DNA of 59,273 bases from Armatimonadota bacterium (lineage in GTDB: Bacteria > Armatimonadota > Zipacnadia > UBA1398 > JAKPQA01). Below the pieces are notes generated by a model. The model saw nothing but the letters and a program-made list of their open reading frames with translations, searched no databases and was not told the origin of the DNA. Below, piece after piece: positions 25,985 through 34,638 of this stretch. Position 1 is the first letter of the stretch, and each line of letters starts with the position of its first letter. The stretch spans positions 1-59,273 of the forward strand of contig JAKPQA010000256.1 of NCBI GenBank assembly GCA_029547025.1, written 5' to 3'. Position numbers and translations under genes: made by a program.

Positions 25985-27270
25985 TGCGTCGCGTCACGCG
26001 CAGAGAGTTCGTAGGCTATGGCGTGGCCGGTGCGACTGCCGGCCTGACACTGAGAGCAAGGGGTGCCGACATGCAGCGTTGGGGGTTCATCGGAACCGGT
26101 GGCCGCGGGACGTACCTGATGGGGCAGGCGCTGGCGATCCCTGAGGTGGACGTCACCGCGGCCTGCGACATCAACGAGGCTCACCTCAACGGGGCGCTCG
26201 AACTGGTCGAGAAGGCGCGCGGCCATGTTCCCCAGGGCTATTCGTCGGGCCCCAAGGCGTACCGGGAGCTCCTCAAGCGCGATGACGTGGACGCGGTGGT
26301 TATCGCCACCCCTGTGCCGCTCCACGCGCGAATGGCGGCCGACGCCATGCGGGCGGGCAAGCACGTGCTGAGCGAGGTCGGCGGCGCATACACGCTCGAC
26401 GACTGCTGGGACATCGTGGACGCCCAGAAGGAGACTGGCTGCACGTACATGCTGGCCGAGAACTGCTGCTACTACCGCCAGAACCTGATGGTCCTCGACA
26501 TGATCGCCCAGGGCCTGTTCGGCGACCTGACTTACGCGGAGTGCGGCTATGTGCATGACTGCCGGTGGTTGTACTTCGACCCGTCCGGCAACCTGACATG
26601 GCGGGGCGAGCTCTGCCGCGACGCGCGGAGCAACTGGTACCCGACACACGCCATCGGTCCGGTAGCCCAGTGGTTGGGGATCAACCGGGGGGACCGGTTC
26701 GAATCGTTGGTCGCAGTCCAGAGCGATGAGCGCTCCCTGAGCAAGTACGTGCTCGATCACTTCGGCGCCGATCACCCCCTCGCGAAGACCAAGTTCGCCC
26801 TGGGAGACTCGACGACCGTGCTGCTTCGGACGGCCCGAGGTGCCGTGGTGGACTTGCGGTTCGACGTCTGTTCAGCCCGGCCAGTAGTGATGACAACATA
26901 TTTTCAACTGCAGGGCACGCGAGCGGCCTATGAGGACCGTCTCGGCGAGCGCATCTGGATCGAGGGCCGATCACCTGAAAACACGTGGGAAGACCTCGCC
27001 AAGTATCAGGACGAGTTCATGCCCGCTCTCTGGGCACGCTGGGGCGACGAGGCGGCAGCCACCGGCCACGGAGGCGCCGATTTCTTCGTGATTCGGGAAT
27101 TCTTTGAACTGCTGCGTGATGGCAAGCCATCCCCCATCGACGCCTGCGACTCCGCCACGTGGAGCTGCATTACGCCGCTGTCGGCGAAGTCCATTGATCG
27201 CGGCGGCGAGCCCGTCGATCTCCCCGACTTCACGCGCGGGGCCTGGAAACGCACGTCGCGCCCACACTAG
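25984..27270 (+). CDS. TAT-exported Gfo/Idh/MocA family oxidoreductase
   Basis: A 428-residue NAD(P)-dependent oxidoreductase of the Gfo/Idh/MocA family. It opens with a twin-arginine-type leader (RRVTRREFVGYGVAGATAGL), then the Rossmann motif GFIGTGGRGTYLM, the family motif ATPVPLHARMAADAMRAGKH, and a catalytic-type region EVGGAYTLDDCWD. Export of folded cofactor-bound enzyme by TAT is common for this family in planctomycete-like bacteria. The usual EKP lysine motif is replaced by SEVGG, so catalysis may differ or be lost. It is coupled to the UroD-family gene by a one-base stop-start overlap, suggesting a shared pathway, perhaps in modified sugar metabolism. Confidence 0.85.
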   Translation: MRRVTRREFVGYGVAGATAGLTLRARGADMQRWGFIGTGGRGTYLMGQALAIPEVDVTAACDINEAHLNGALELVEKARGHVPQGYSSGPKAYRELLKRDDVDAVVIATPVPLHARMAADAMRAGKHVLSEVGGAYTLDDCWDIVDAQKETGCTYMLAENCCYYRQNLMVLDMIAQGLFGDLTYAECGYVHDCRWLYFDPSGNLTWRGELCRDARSNWYPTHAIGPVAQWLGINRGDRFESLVAVQSDERSLSKYVLDHFGADHPLAKTKFALGDSTTVLLRTARGAVVDLRFDVCSARPVVMTTYFQLQGTRAAYEDRLGERIWIEGRSPENTWEDLAKYQDEFMPALWARWGDEAAATGHGGADFFVIREFFELLRDGKPSPIDACDSATWSCITPLSAKSIDRGGEPVDLPDFTRGAWKRTSRPH

Positions 27271-27345
27271 GACCACACCCGCAACCACAGCCCACGCCGA
27301 ACGGACCCACCGGACGCGTCGTTGGTAGGTCGCGCAGCCGGCCAA

Positions 27346-27373
27346 CTTACGATTCGTGTGTACCTGCTTACGA
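27346..27373. promoter_or_regulatory. CTTACGA direct repeat upstream of pseudopilin genes
   Basis: CTTACGA occurs at 27346-27352 and again at 27367-27373, exactly 21 nt apart, two helical turns, about 100 nt before the first pseudopilin-like gene. Such spacing suits a dimeric activator. There is no further support, and chance is possible. Confidence 0.2.
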
Positions 27374-27473
27374 CCCGATGTCTGTCGTGGAATGATTCCG
27401 GCAAGAGCGTGGATAGTCCGTCCCAACCTACGACGGCCGCGCCGACCACTAGAGGCGAGGGAGGTGCGTGCGT

Positions 27474-27857
27474 ATGTGCCGAGACCTTCGGCGTCATACC
27501 CGGGGCATGACGCTGATCGAGCTCCTGCTGGCCATCCTGATCCTGGCCATCGGGCTCGTCGCCAGTGCTGAGCTCATGCTCCTGGCTGCAGAACTCAACA
27601 CGCGAGCGCGGGATACCCAGACGGCGGTCGATGTGGCCACCCGCCGAATCGAGGAAATCCGCTCTCGCCCATACGACCTCATCGTCGATGAGGAGTTCAC
27701 CGAGAACGTCGCCAGCCGTAGTCCCGTTCACGTCGCCGTGGATGTCAGCCTCCATCCCACATACGAGAACGTCAAGGTCGTGAAGCTCGAGGCCACGTGG
27801 GATGAGCGAAGCAAGGGCAGCCTGGTCCTGGACACTCTGGTGTCCAGGGACGAGTGA
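27474..27857 (+). CDS. Type IV pilin-like prepilin (PilV/GspI-like)
   Basis: A 127-residue prepilin. The class III signal is clear: a basic leader ending RHTRG, cleavage between Gly11 and Met12, Glu at mature position 5, then a long hydrophobic helix (TLIELLLAILILAIGLVASA). The C-terminal part is a short soluble domain. Minor pilins of this type prime pilus or type II secretion pseudopilus assembly in the inner membrane. The ATG at 27474 was preferred to the GTG at 27468 because GGGAGG is 10 nt away rather than 4. First of three co-directional genes. Confidence 0.82.
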   Translation: MCRDLRRHTRGMTLIELLLAILILAIGLVASAELMLLAAELNTRARDTQTAVDVATRRIEEIRSRPYDLIVDEEFTENVASRSPVHVAVDVSLHPTYENVKVVKLEATWDERSKGSLVLDTLVSRDE

Positions 27858-27887
27858 GCGAGGCCGGCTCCGAAGGGGGGAGCCACC

Positions 27888-28673
27888 ATGGTGTGCCGAG
27901 CAACGAGAGGCTTCACGATGATTGAGGCCCTGACGGTCATCGGAGTCATCGCGCTGATCGGAGGCGCGATCCTGTCCATGCTAACCCAGGCCTCGCACAC
28001 CTACGCCGCCACGGTAATGAACGGCGTGGCGCAGCGCGAGGCGAGCTCCATCACCGACCTTGTCCGCGACCTGGTGCGGATGTCTGTCGAGATCACGACC
28101 AATCGCGAAGACGAGATCAAGTTCCAGCTGGTGCCGTGGGATACCACGGAGGGCGCGGCCAAGCTCCAGCCGACCAACGACACCGACTACGGGCCGGAGG
28201 TGTGGATCCATCTGGCCGACAGCCACGGGTCCCAGGGTACCACCGGGACGAATCTGTGGCTGGCGGTCAAGCAAAGAGGCGCTTCGGGGTACGGTCGGAA
28301 GACGCTCCTGTCGTCGCGGATCGAGGACTTCGAGCTGGCGTACTTCTACGCGGAGAACACAACGGACTCCGGTCCCATCTACTTCCAGATCCCGGCCGGC
28401 ACACCGCAGCGCGACATGCGGCGACGGATCAACGCGGTCCGTGTCAGGATCACGGCGTTTGGCAGCGATGTGAGTGACCCGTCGCTGGGTGGGGCCGCCA
28501 GCTACAGCCGCTTCACCACATCGACCGTGGTCTACCTGAGGAACGCGAAGTACATGCCCGGCGCCTACCAGCTGCTGGACCCCAACAACTCGGACGTGGA
28601 CGAGCGTCCACGCACCTATCTGGTGGATCACGGCCTCGGCCAGTCGCTGGGCCTGATTCCGCTCTCTCCTTGA
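27888..28673 (+). CDS. Type IV pilin-like prepilin (PilW/GspJ-like)
   Basis: A 261-residue prepilin with leader VCRATRG, cleavage after Gly8, Phe at mature position 1 and Glu at position 5 (FTMIEALTVIGVIALIGGAI). The larger soluble domain, with a region resembling GspJ/PilW (RRRINAVRVRITAF), fits a minor pseudopilin at the filament tip. GGGGGAG lies about 6 nt before the ATG. It sits 30 nt after the previous gene. Confidence 0.82.
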   Translation: MVCRATRGFTMIEALTVIGVIALIGGAILSMLTQASHTYAATVMNGVAQREASSITDLVRDLVRMSVEITTNREDEIKFQLVPWDTTEGAAKLQPTNDTDYGPEVWIHLADSHGSQGTTGTNLWLAVKQRGASGYGRKTLLSSRIEDFELAYFYAENTTDSGPIYFQIPAGTPQRDMRRRINAVRVRITAFGSDVSDPSLGGAASYSRFTTSTVVYLRNAKYMPGAYQLLDPNNSDVDERPRTYLVDHGLGQSLGLIPLSP

Positions 28674-28690
28674 GGCAGGAGGTGAGATCC

Positions 28691-30352
28691 ATGACTGACT
28701 ATCGTGCGAGACAGCGCGGCTCGAGGGGCCAGGTGCTGGGCGGCGCCCTCCTGGCGCTCATCATCGTCGCCAGCGCCGGAGCGGTGCTGGTCGCGCTGGG
28801 CGAACAGTCGGTCCGCGCGGCCGAACGGAGCAAGCGTCGCCTCGTCTCCGGCTTCCGGGCCGACGCGGGACTGGTCGCAGCCCGCCTCGAGCTCGAACAG
28901 GCAATGGTCGACTCGGACGGCAGCGACGCACGCGACGGCGCCACGGCGCAGGGTGAGGTCCCGAGCTTCCTCAACGACGGCGACGCCCGTTGGGAGTGGG
29001 AGGTCCGCGTTATCCGTGACGGCGCCTACTGGCGAACCACCAAGTTCATCCGGGGCTACGGGAGCTACCGCGGTCAGAGTCAGGTTGTCTGGGAGCGCCA
29101 GCTGCGATCCTACAGCCTGCTCAACTACTCATGGTTCACCCACACGGGCAGCCAGTCGTTTGGTGTGGCCTTCCGAAGCAATGGGGCCATCTACGCGGGC
29201 GGCGACCTGAACTTCAACCACAACGCGAACCAGTACTTCGGATCACGGGTCGAGGCGAGCGGAGGCCTGCTCAACCGCGGCAATGACGAGAGTGAGTCAC
29301 GCACGTTCGCTCTCGCCAGTATGCCTCGGTCCGGGGTACCCCAGGTGGTGCTCGATACCGACGTCGACTGGTTCCAGAACACCTACGACACGGCCAGCCA
29401 TGGCGGGATCGTACTTCCGACGGGGTACGACTACGCCATTGACTTCACGGGGGCCGATCTGACCCAGGCGGGCACACTCACCATCAAGCGACGTGCTCGC
29501 CAGTCCACGGACAACTCGCTCAGCACCGTCCGGACGAGCAATTCGGGTACCTGGACTGACTACACCATGACCATCCCGAGCAACTTCAACGGGGTGATCT
29601 TCGCCGGGGCCGTTGGCAGCAACGGAAACCCGACTGCATACAGCAGCGTCAAGGTCAAGGGAACCCTGCAGCGCATGTCAACCACGGTGGTGGCCACCGA
29701 CGATGCGTTCATCTGGGGCAACACCTATGGCGGCACCACCAACGGGGACTTCAACCGCGACGGGCGGCACCCGGAGAACGACAGCGCGGGCACGGGCGAT
29801 CCCGTGAACCTGGCTCTGGTGGCCATGCACCACATCCGCATCGCCAAGGATGCGCCACGTATCCTCGAGTTCGAGGTCGCGTCCTGCGCGGTTGAGGGAA
29901 CCATCAAGGAGGAGTACTACAACTCCAGCTTCAACGACTCCGACACCAACTGCAACCCGATCGTCAGCCCGTATGACGCCAATGGAACGCTCACGGGCTG
30001 GGACCTGGACATGAACGGAACCATCGAGACATCGAACTCCGAAGGATGGAACGAGCGCACCCTGGCGCCGACGCATGGCGGGCAGACCGTCGGCTCGAAG
30101 ATCTACCATCTGGAGACCAGCGGTCCACTCATCGGCAACGGTGCGCCGAGCATGAACCCGTGGGCCTACTACCCGCAACTGTACAACAGCCGGCCGCACA
30201 ACCGGGACTACAACTACAATCCCTCCATCCTGCGCTACCCACCTCCGGCCTTCCCGGCCGCCCTCAACCTGAACACGCCCTCAGCATGGGTTGAGCGCAA
30301 GCCGGTCTACGGCACCATTGAGGGCCTCGAGTTCCTGGCGCCGCAGAGCTGA
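28691..30352 (+). CDS. PilX-like membrane-anchored protein with large beta-rich domain
   Basis: A 553-residue protein with a short basic N-terminus (TDYRARQRGSRG), one hydrophobic helix (QVLGGALLALIIVASAGAVL) and a long Ser/Thr/Asn/Gly-rich domain with alternating beta-strand pattern (NGAIYAGGDLNFNHNANQYF; SNFNGVIFAGAVGSNGN). This arrangement resembles PilX/GspK-type minor pilins, although the Glu at mature position 5 is absent, as is normal for GspK. GGAGGTGAG precedes the ATG by 4 nt. Third gene of the cluster. The domain is far larger than in typical minor pilins and may form a beta-helix adhesin or a surface polymer-binding tip. Confidence 0.72.
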   Translation: MTDYRARQRGSRGQVLGGALLALIIVASAGAVLVALGEQSVRAAERSKRRLVSGFRADAGLVAARLELEQAMVDSDGSDARDGATAQGEVPSFLNDGDARWEWEVRVIRDGAYWRTTKFIRGYGSYRGQSQVVWERQLRSYSLLNYSWFTHTGSQSFGVAFRSNGAIYAGGDLNFNHNANQYFGSRVEASGGLLNRGNDESESRTFALASMPRSGVPQVVLDTDVDWFQNTYDTASHGGIVLPTGYDYAIDFTGADLTQAGTLTIKRRARQSTDNSLSTVRTSNSGTWTDYTMTIPSNFNGVIFAGAVGSNGNPTAYSSVKVKGTLQRMSTTVVATDDAFIWGNTYGGTTNGDFNRDGRHPENDSAGTGDPVNLALVAMHHIRIAKDAPRILEFEVASCAVEGTIKEEYYNSSFNDSDTNCNPIVSPYDANGTLTGWDLDMNGTIETSNSEGWNERTLAPTHGGQTVGSKIYHLETSGPLIGNGAPSMNPWAYYPQLYNSRPHNRDYNYNPSILRYPPPAFPAALNLNTPSAWVERKPVYGTIEGLEFLAPQS

Positions 30353-30382
30353 GCATCCCGCGGGAGCGCGAGAGCGGGAGAC

Positions 30383-30412
30383 GGGCCTGGCGGGCCTATG
30401 CCCGCCGGGCCC
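30383..30412. terminator. 13-bp hairpin after pseudopilin cluster
   Basis: Arms 30383-30395 and 30400-30412 pair over 13 positions including one G-U, with a CTAT loop, 30 nt past the stop codon. No U-tract follows, so it is terminator-like rather than a textbook intrinsic terminator. Confidence 0.45.
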
Positions 30413-30544
30413 GCGCGTGTGCGGAGTCCCCTGGCAGCGCGCCCTGGCGCAGGCAGCCGCCGTGCTTCGACGAGGGCTAGGTCTGGCGGACCATCGAGCC
30501 GAACAGAACCCGTCACTTCGACAGTCCGGAGAGGACGGTGTCCC

Positions 30545-33301
30545 ATGGGCGGTCTGGCGGCCGTGTCGCTGCTGGCTTTGGGGTCGGTCGCGGCCGTAGC
30601 TTCGGATCCGCGTCTCGATGCGCTCAACATCATCTGGGATTCACCGAGCACCGATCACCACGGTTCCATGCCACTGGGCAACGGGGAGATCGGGGTGAAC
30701 GCATGGGTCGATCCGTCTGGCGACCTCCAGTTCTACGTTGGCCGGATCGATAGCCTGAGTGCCGGCGGCCAGCTTCTCAAGGTCGGAAAGGTGCGTATTC
30801 ACCTGGACCCCAACCCCCTGCCGGATGCCCCGAGCTTCCGGCAGGAGCTGGATCTGGCGCGCGGCCAGATGCTCGTCTCGTTCGGCGGCGCGAACCCGGC
30901 GAGGCTGCGGCTGTGGGTCGACGCCAACCACCCCGTGGTGCAGGTCGATGTCGACAGCGGCCGGCCGCTGCAGGCTACCGCCAAGCTCGAGCTGTGGCGG
31001 AAGACACCCACCGAGCCACCCCCCGATACGCGTGTCAGCGACCCCTACTCCCCGCGCGTCGCGCTGATCCAGCCCGATGTCGTGCTGCACGACCAGCCCG
31101 GCCGCATCGGCTGGTACCACCACAATGCCGAGTCCTTTGGGGCCGTGGAGTCCATGGCCTACCAGGGCCTCGATGGCTATCCCGGCTTCGTCGACCCCAT
31201 GTTGCACCGCACCTTCGGCGGCGTAGTCGCCGCCGATGACGGCCAGCGCATCGACGATGAGACGCTGCAGGCCGGCCCCGGCCGGCACGTGTCGATCCGC
31301 GTGTTCAGCATCGCGCGTCACCCCTCGACGCCCGAGAGCTGGCTGGCCGACATGGACTCGACCATCCGCGAGATCGAGGCGGTGCCCGAGGCCGATCGCT
31401 ACCGCGCGCACTGCGAGTGGTGGGAGGCCTTCTGGGACCGTAGCTTCATCTACATCAACGCGGACGACGAGACCCGGGAGTTGCGGTCACCAATCCCGCC
31501 CAACACGCACCCACTGCACGTCGGCTTCGACCAGAGCGGCGCGAACGTCTTCCGCGGCCAGCTGGGTCGCGTGGCCGTCTACAACCAGGCCTACCCGACC
31601 GAGCGCATCAAGCAGCTCGCCGCGTGCCCGCCGGAGAGGCCATCGCCCGAGTGGTCGGACCCAGTGTTCTCGGGCACCCCGGCCCCACAGACGGAGCTGC
31701 CGGACTCGACCGACTGGGACCAGAGCCCGGGCTTCACGGTTGAGGCGTGGGTGAAGACGGCGGGGCCGGATATGGTCGGCCGCATCTTCGACAAGATCAC
31801 GCCCGGCGGGACCGACGGGTTCCTGCTCGACACTCACCCGGGTGATGCCCTGCGGCTCATCGTGGGGAGCGACACAATGCACGCGAGTCGGCCACTGCCT
31901 GCGGGCCAGTGGGTGCACGTGGCCGCCTCCATCTCTGGGGCCGCGATACGGCTCTACCAGGACGGCAGTGTGGTGGCGGAGCGGGCTTCTGCTCCCACCG
32001 ACGACGCGCTCACGGTCAGCCGCGCCTATGCCCTGCAACGTTTCATCAACGCATGCGCGGGCCGGGGCCGGTACCCGATCAAGTTCAACGGGTCGATCTT
32101 CACCGTCCCTCACGAGGGGCGAGGGGGCGACGCCGACTACCGGGCCTGGGGGCCCGGCTACTGGTGGCAGAACACACGGCTGCCCTACATCAGCATGTGC
32201 GCCTCGGGCGACTTCGACCTGATGCAGCCGCTGTTCCGGATGTACGTCGACGACATCTTCCCGCTGTGCGAGTACCGGGTGCGGAAGTACTTCGGCTACG
32301 ACGGGGCCTACTTCGTCGAGTGCATGCACCAGTGGGGGGCTGTCTTCCCCGACAGCTACGGGCACGAGGCGCCGATGTCAGAACGGAAGGACCCGCTGCA
32401 GTCGCTCGGCTACCACAAGTGGGAATGGGTCGCCGGCCCGGAGCTTGTGTACATGATGCTCGACTACGGCGAGTACGCGGGCGACTGGGAGTTCATCCGG
32501 ACGAAGGCGCTGCGGGTGGCGCACTCAGTGGCACGCTTCTTCGAGAACTACTACCGGCAAGGCGCGGACGGGAAGCTCGTCATGCACCCGTCGCAGGCGC
32601 TCGAAACATGGTGGGATGTCACAAATCCCATGCCCGAGGTGGCGGGCCTCCGTGCCATCGCGGAGCGCATCCTCGCACTGCCCGAGGGTGTGGTGACGGG
32701 GGAGCAACTCGCCTTCTGGCGCGCCTTCGTCACGAAGCTCCCCGACTTGCCCCTGCGGGACACGCCCGATGGGCCGGCGCTTGCACCTGGCCGCGAGTTC
32801 GCGCAGAAGTCCAATGTCGAGAACCCGGAGCTGTATGCCGTCTTCCCGTTCCGGCTGGTGGGTGTGGGCCGGCCGCACCTGGAGTGGGGGATCAACGCCC
32901 TGCGCCACCGTTGGGACAGCGGCGCCGGTGGCTGGCGCCAGGATGACATCTTCATGGCCTACCTCGGCCTCGCTGACGAGGCCCGGGCCAATGTGGTTCA
33001 GCGCGCGCGCACGTGGCACAGCGGGTCGCGCTTCCCCGCCTTCTGGGGACCCAACTACGACTGGATTCCGGACCAGGACCACGGCGGCGTCCTGCTCAAG
33101 GCGGTCCAGTCGCTGCTCATGCAGGTCGACGGTCGCGCCATCTTCCTGCTGCCCGCATGGCCCAAAGGGTGGAACGCCGACTTCAAGCTCCATGCACCGT
33201 ACCAGACCACGGTGGAAGCCACCGTGCGCGATGGCAAGATCCGCGAGCTGAAGGTGACGCCGCCGGAGCGCGAGAGGGATGTGGTGGTGCTCGGGCGGTA
33301 A
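30545..33301 (+). CDS. Exported GH95-like glycosidase with inserted LamG-type domain
   Basis: A 918-residue exported protein. The ATG at 30545 starts a signal peptide (GGLAAVSLLALGSVAAVA) and has GGAGAGGA upstream. The N-terminal beta domain (WDSPSTDHHGSMPLGNGEIG) and the later alpha/alpha-toroid-like region (RAYALQRFINACAGRGRYPI, FNGSIFTVP, PLFRMYVDDIFPLCEYRV) are of the GH95/DUF5703 type, which acts on alpha-L-fucose or related sugars. Between residues about 313 and 485 a LamG-type beta sandwich is inserted, and its usual C-terminal half (HPLHVGFDQSG, GQLGRVAVYNQAYPTERI) comes before its N-terminal half (FTVEAWVK, LPAGQWVHVAASISGAAIRL). No transcription link to neighbours is clear. Confidence 0.8.
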   Translation: MGGLAAVSLLALGSVAAVASDPRLDALNIIWDSPSTDHHGSMPLGNGEIGVNAWVDPSGDLQFYVGRIDSLSAGGQLLKVGKVRIHLDPNPLPDAPSFRQELDLARGQMLVSFGGANPARLRLWVDANHPVVQVDVDSGRPLQATAKLELWRKTPTEPPPDTRVSDPYSPRVALIQPDVVLHDQPGRIGWYHHNAESFGAVESMAYQGLDGYPGFVDPMLHRTFGGVVAADDGQRIDDETLQAGPGRHVSIRVFSIARHPSTPESWLADMDSTIREIEAVPEADRYRAHCEWWEAFWDRSFIYINADDETRELRSPIPPNTHPLHVGFDQSGANVFRGQLGRVAVYNQAYPTERIKQLAACPPERPSPEWSDPVFSGTPAPQTELPDSTDWDQSPGFTVEAWVKTAGPDMVGRIFDKITPGGTDGFLLDTHPGDALRLIVGSDTMHASRPLPAGQWVHVAASISGAAIRLYQDGSVVAERASAPTDDALTVSRAYALQRFINACAGRGRYPIKFNGSIFTVPHEGRGGDADYRAWGPGYWWQNTRLPYISMCASGDFDLMQPLFRMYVDDIFPLCEYRVRKYFGYDGAYFVECMHQWGAVFPDSYGHEAPMSERKDPLQSLGYHKWEWVAGPELVYMMLDYGEYAGDWEFIRTKALRVAHSVARFFENYYRQGADGKLVMHPSQALETWWDVTNPMPEVAGLRAIAERILALPEGVVTGEQLAFWRAFVTKLPDLPLRDTPDGPALAPGREFAQKSNVENPELYAVFPFRLVGVGRPHLEWGINALRHRWDSGAGGWRQDDIFMAYLGLADEARANVVQRARTWHSGSRFPAFWGPNYDWIPDQDHGGVLLKAVQSLLMQVDGRAIFLLPAWPKGWNADFKLHAPYQTTVEATVRDGKIRELKVTPPERERDVVVLGR

Positions 33302-33340
33302 GATCCGGCCGGGGCTCTGGCCGACTCGGTGGCCCGCGGC

Positions 33341-33374
33341 GCCGGCTGCCCCCCTTGCCGGACTGCGGCACTGC
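33341..33374 (+). repeat. Dispersed repeat copy 2
   Basis: Matches 1480-1513 at 26 of 34 positions. It lies 40 nt after the stop codon of the GH95-like gene. Next to it, 33385-33420 is a locally AT-rich stretch that might hold a promoter for the following lipoprotein gene, but no convincing box pair was found. Confidence 0.35.
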
Positions 33375-33528
33375 AGAAGGCGAAGTTCATCAGTTTTAGC
33401 CTCAACTTTATGCAGTTTCCCGGAACCTGGCCCTGCCGCCACACGCTCGTCTAGATGCAGTTGCAGTCCACTCGGGCGATTGCCCGTGGCCGGCGAAGAG
33501 CGTCCGGCGCGAGCGAGGCGGGATCAGG

Positions 33529-34395
33529 ATGCAGCGCAGATTGGCCACAAGCATAACGCTAGCTCTGGCAGGGCTCGGCCTTCTCACGGCTTGCTCGACG
33601 CGGTCCGATGCACTCCCCGCGGTACAGAACGTGGCGGGGGTCTACAACGGCTACTTCGACAGCGCGCTGCCTGACGGGAATCGTGGCGAGATCCAGATCA
33701 CCATCGCCGAGCAGCGCGGCCGCCGGGTGGTGGGGAGCGTGTCGGGGCCGGGCCTCCTGCTGCCCGCCGTACAGCAGATCGAGGGAACCATCACGCCGCG
33801 AGGGGTCCTTCGGCTGCGGGGTCTCGACCGCAACCTTCGAGCGGGAGACGGGAGCGTCCGGGTCTTCTGCGACGGCAGCGTCCGCGTGTTCGGCGATGGG
33901 TCCGTTCGACTGCTCGCCCTCTACCGGACCGAGGTCTGGCCCGGCCGGGCCGGGCGCGGCAGGCCCGCCGTGGATGTCGGCGTTCTGGCGTTGCTCAGGG
34001 ACTCGGCGGGGACCGGCCTTCCCGCTGTCCAGGGCACGTGGTGCGGGAGGTCCATGCCCAACCCCGGCCCGCCTGAAGCCGAGCCGGGTCCGCTGACCCT
34101 TGGCATCCTGTACCAGGCGGGGTCGCTCTTCAGGGGCACCATCAGCCCGGGTGAGATCGTCGGCCTGCTTCCGGCCACGCCCCCATTCGAGGTCGTCGGC
34201 GACATCGGCCTGCCGACCGCGGAAGCGCCCGGGTGGCCCTTCCACATCGTGGGCTTGGGCGAAGCGGGGTGGCTCTTCGCCGAGGGCACGTTCGACTACC
34301 CACCCAACCCGTGCGTGGGGCGGTACCACGTGCTGTACTTCGATGGGACGTGGGAGACCGGCACCTTCGAGCTCACGATGGAGCCGCGCACCTAG
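33529..34395 (+). CDS. Lipoprotein of unknown function
   Basis: A 288-residue protein with a canonical lipoprotein signal: basic N-terminus, hydrophobic helix and lipobox LLTAC with Cys22. The mature protein is Gly/Pro-rich and probably all-beta. In the middle DGSVRVF-type units are repeated three times in a row (GDGSVRVFCDGSVRVFGDG), a short tandem duplication. VYNGYFDSALPDGNRGEIQI and GPLTLGILYQAGSLFRG suggest two related beta modules around it. I do not recognise a family. It ends 30 nt before the trp promoter, so it is not part of that operon. Confidence 0.7.
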   Translation: MQRRLATSITLALAGLGLLTACSTRSDALPAVQNVAGVYNGYFDSALPDGNRGEIQITIAEQRGRRVVGSVSGPGLLLPAVQQIEGTITPRGVLRLRGLDRNLRAGDGSVRVFCDGSVRVFGDGSVRLLALYRTEVWPGRAGRGRPAVDVGVLALLRDSAGTGLPAVQGTWCGRSMPNPGPPEAEPGPLTLGILYQAGSLFRGTISPGEIVGLLPATPPFEVVGDIGLPTAEAPGWPFHIVGLGEAGWLFAEGTFDYPPNPCVGRYHVLYFDGTWETGTFELTMEPRT

Positions 34396-34424
34396 AGCCC
34401 AAAGCCAGCCGAGTCTGCTGGTTG

Positions 34425-34454
34425 TTGACACCGGCACCGCCTCCGCCCTATACT
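34425..34454 (+). promoter_or_regulatory. trp operon promoter
   Basis: A perfect -35 box TTGACA at 34425-34430 is followed after 18 nt by TATACT at 34449-34454, one base from the -10 consensus. Transcription would start near 34461 and produce a leader of about 300 nt before trpE, carrying the attenuator. Confidence 0.85.
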
Positions 34455-34489
34455 CACCGCCAACATCGACCGATTGGGAGGTGACCGAG

Positions 34490-34597
34490 GTGCCTGTGGG
34501 CCCTAGCGTTCGCTATCGCGCATGTTCCGCGTCAGTCTTGTCCTGCTGGCGTTGGTGGCGTAGCTCTGGCCGGGCACTCCGGGCTCACCTGCCTTAG
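34490..34597 (+). CDS. trpL: trp leader peptide
   Basis: A 35-codon open frame starting at the GTG at 34490, placed 7 nt after GGGAGG (34476-34482 region), and ending TAG at 34595-34597. The peptide contains CWRWWRSS: Trp codons at 34547-34549, 34553-34555 and 34556-34558, three in four codons, in a peptide of 35. Trp is rare, so this density is diagnostic for a leader that senses charged tRNA-Trp. It lies between a strong promoter and a terminator upstream of trpE. GTG codons at 34481 and 34496 are alternative in-frame starts but fit the ribosome binding site less well. Confidence 0.88.
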   Translation: MPVGPSVRYRACSASVLSCWRWWRSSGRALRAHLP

Positions 34598-34638
34598 CAC
34601 CGTCACCAACAGGCCGAGACCCAATCGCCGGGGTGCCC
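34551..34638 (+). promoter_or_regulatory. trp attenuator: leader pairing and antiterminator
   Basis: Two competing structures are readable. The stretch 34551-34560, which overlaps the Trp codons, pairs over 10 positions (one G-U) with 34601-34610. The stretch 34572-34582 pairs over 11 positions (one G-U) with 34628-34638, which is the 5' arm of the terminator. A ribosome stalled at the tandem Trp codons would cover roughly up to 34570, leaving 34572-34582 free to form the antiterminator. A ribosome reaching the stop codon would cover that region and allow termination. Confidence 0.85.

Noticed and set aside
34522-34563. 13-codon ATG frame (MFRVSLVLLALVA) as the trp leader peptide
   Set aside because: It has no ribosome binding site and no Trp codon. 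The GTG frame at 34490 has a strong ribosome binding site and W-R-W-W.
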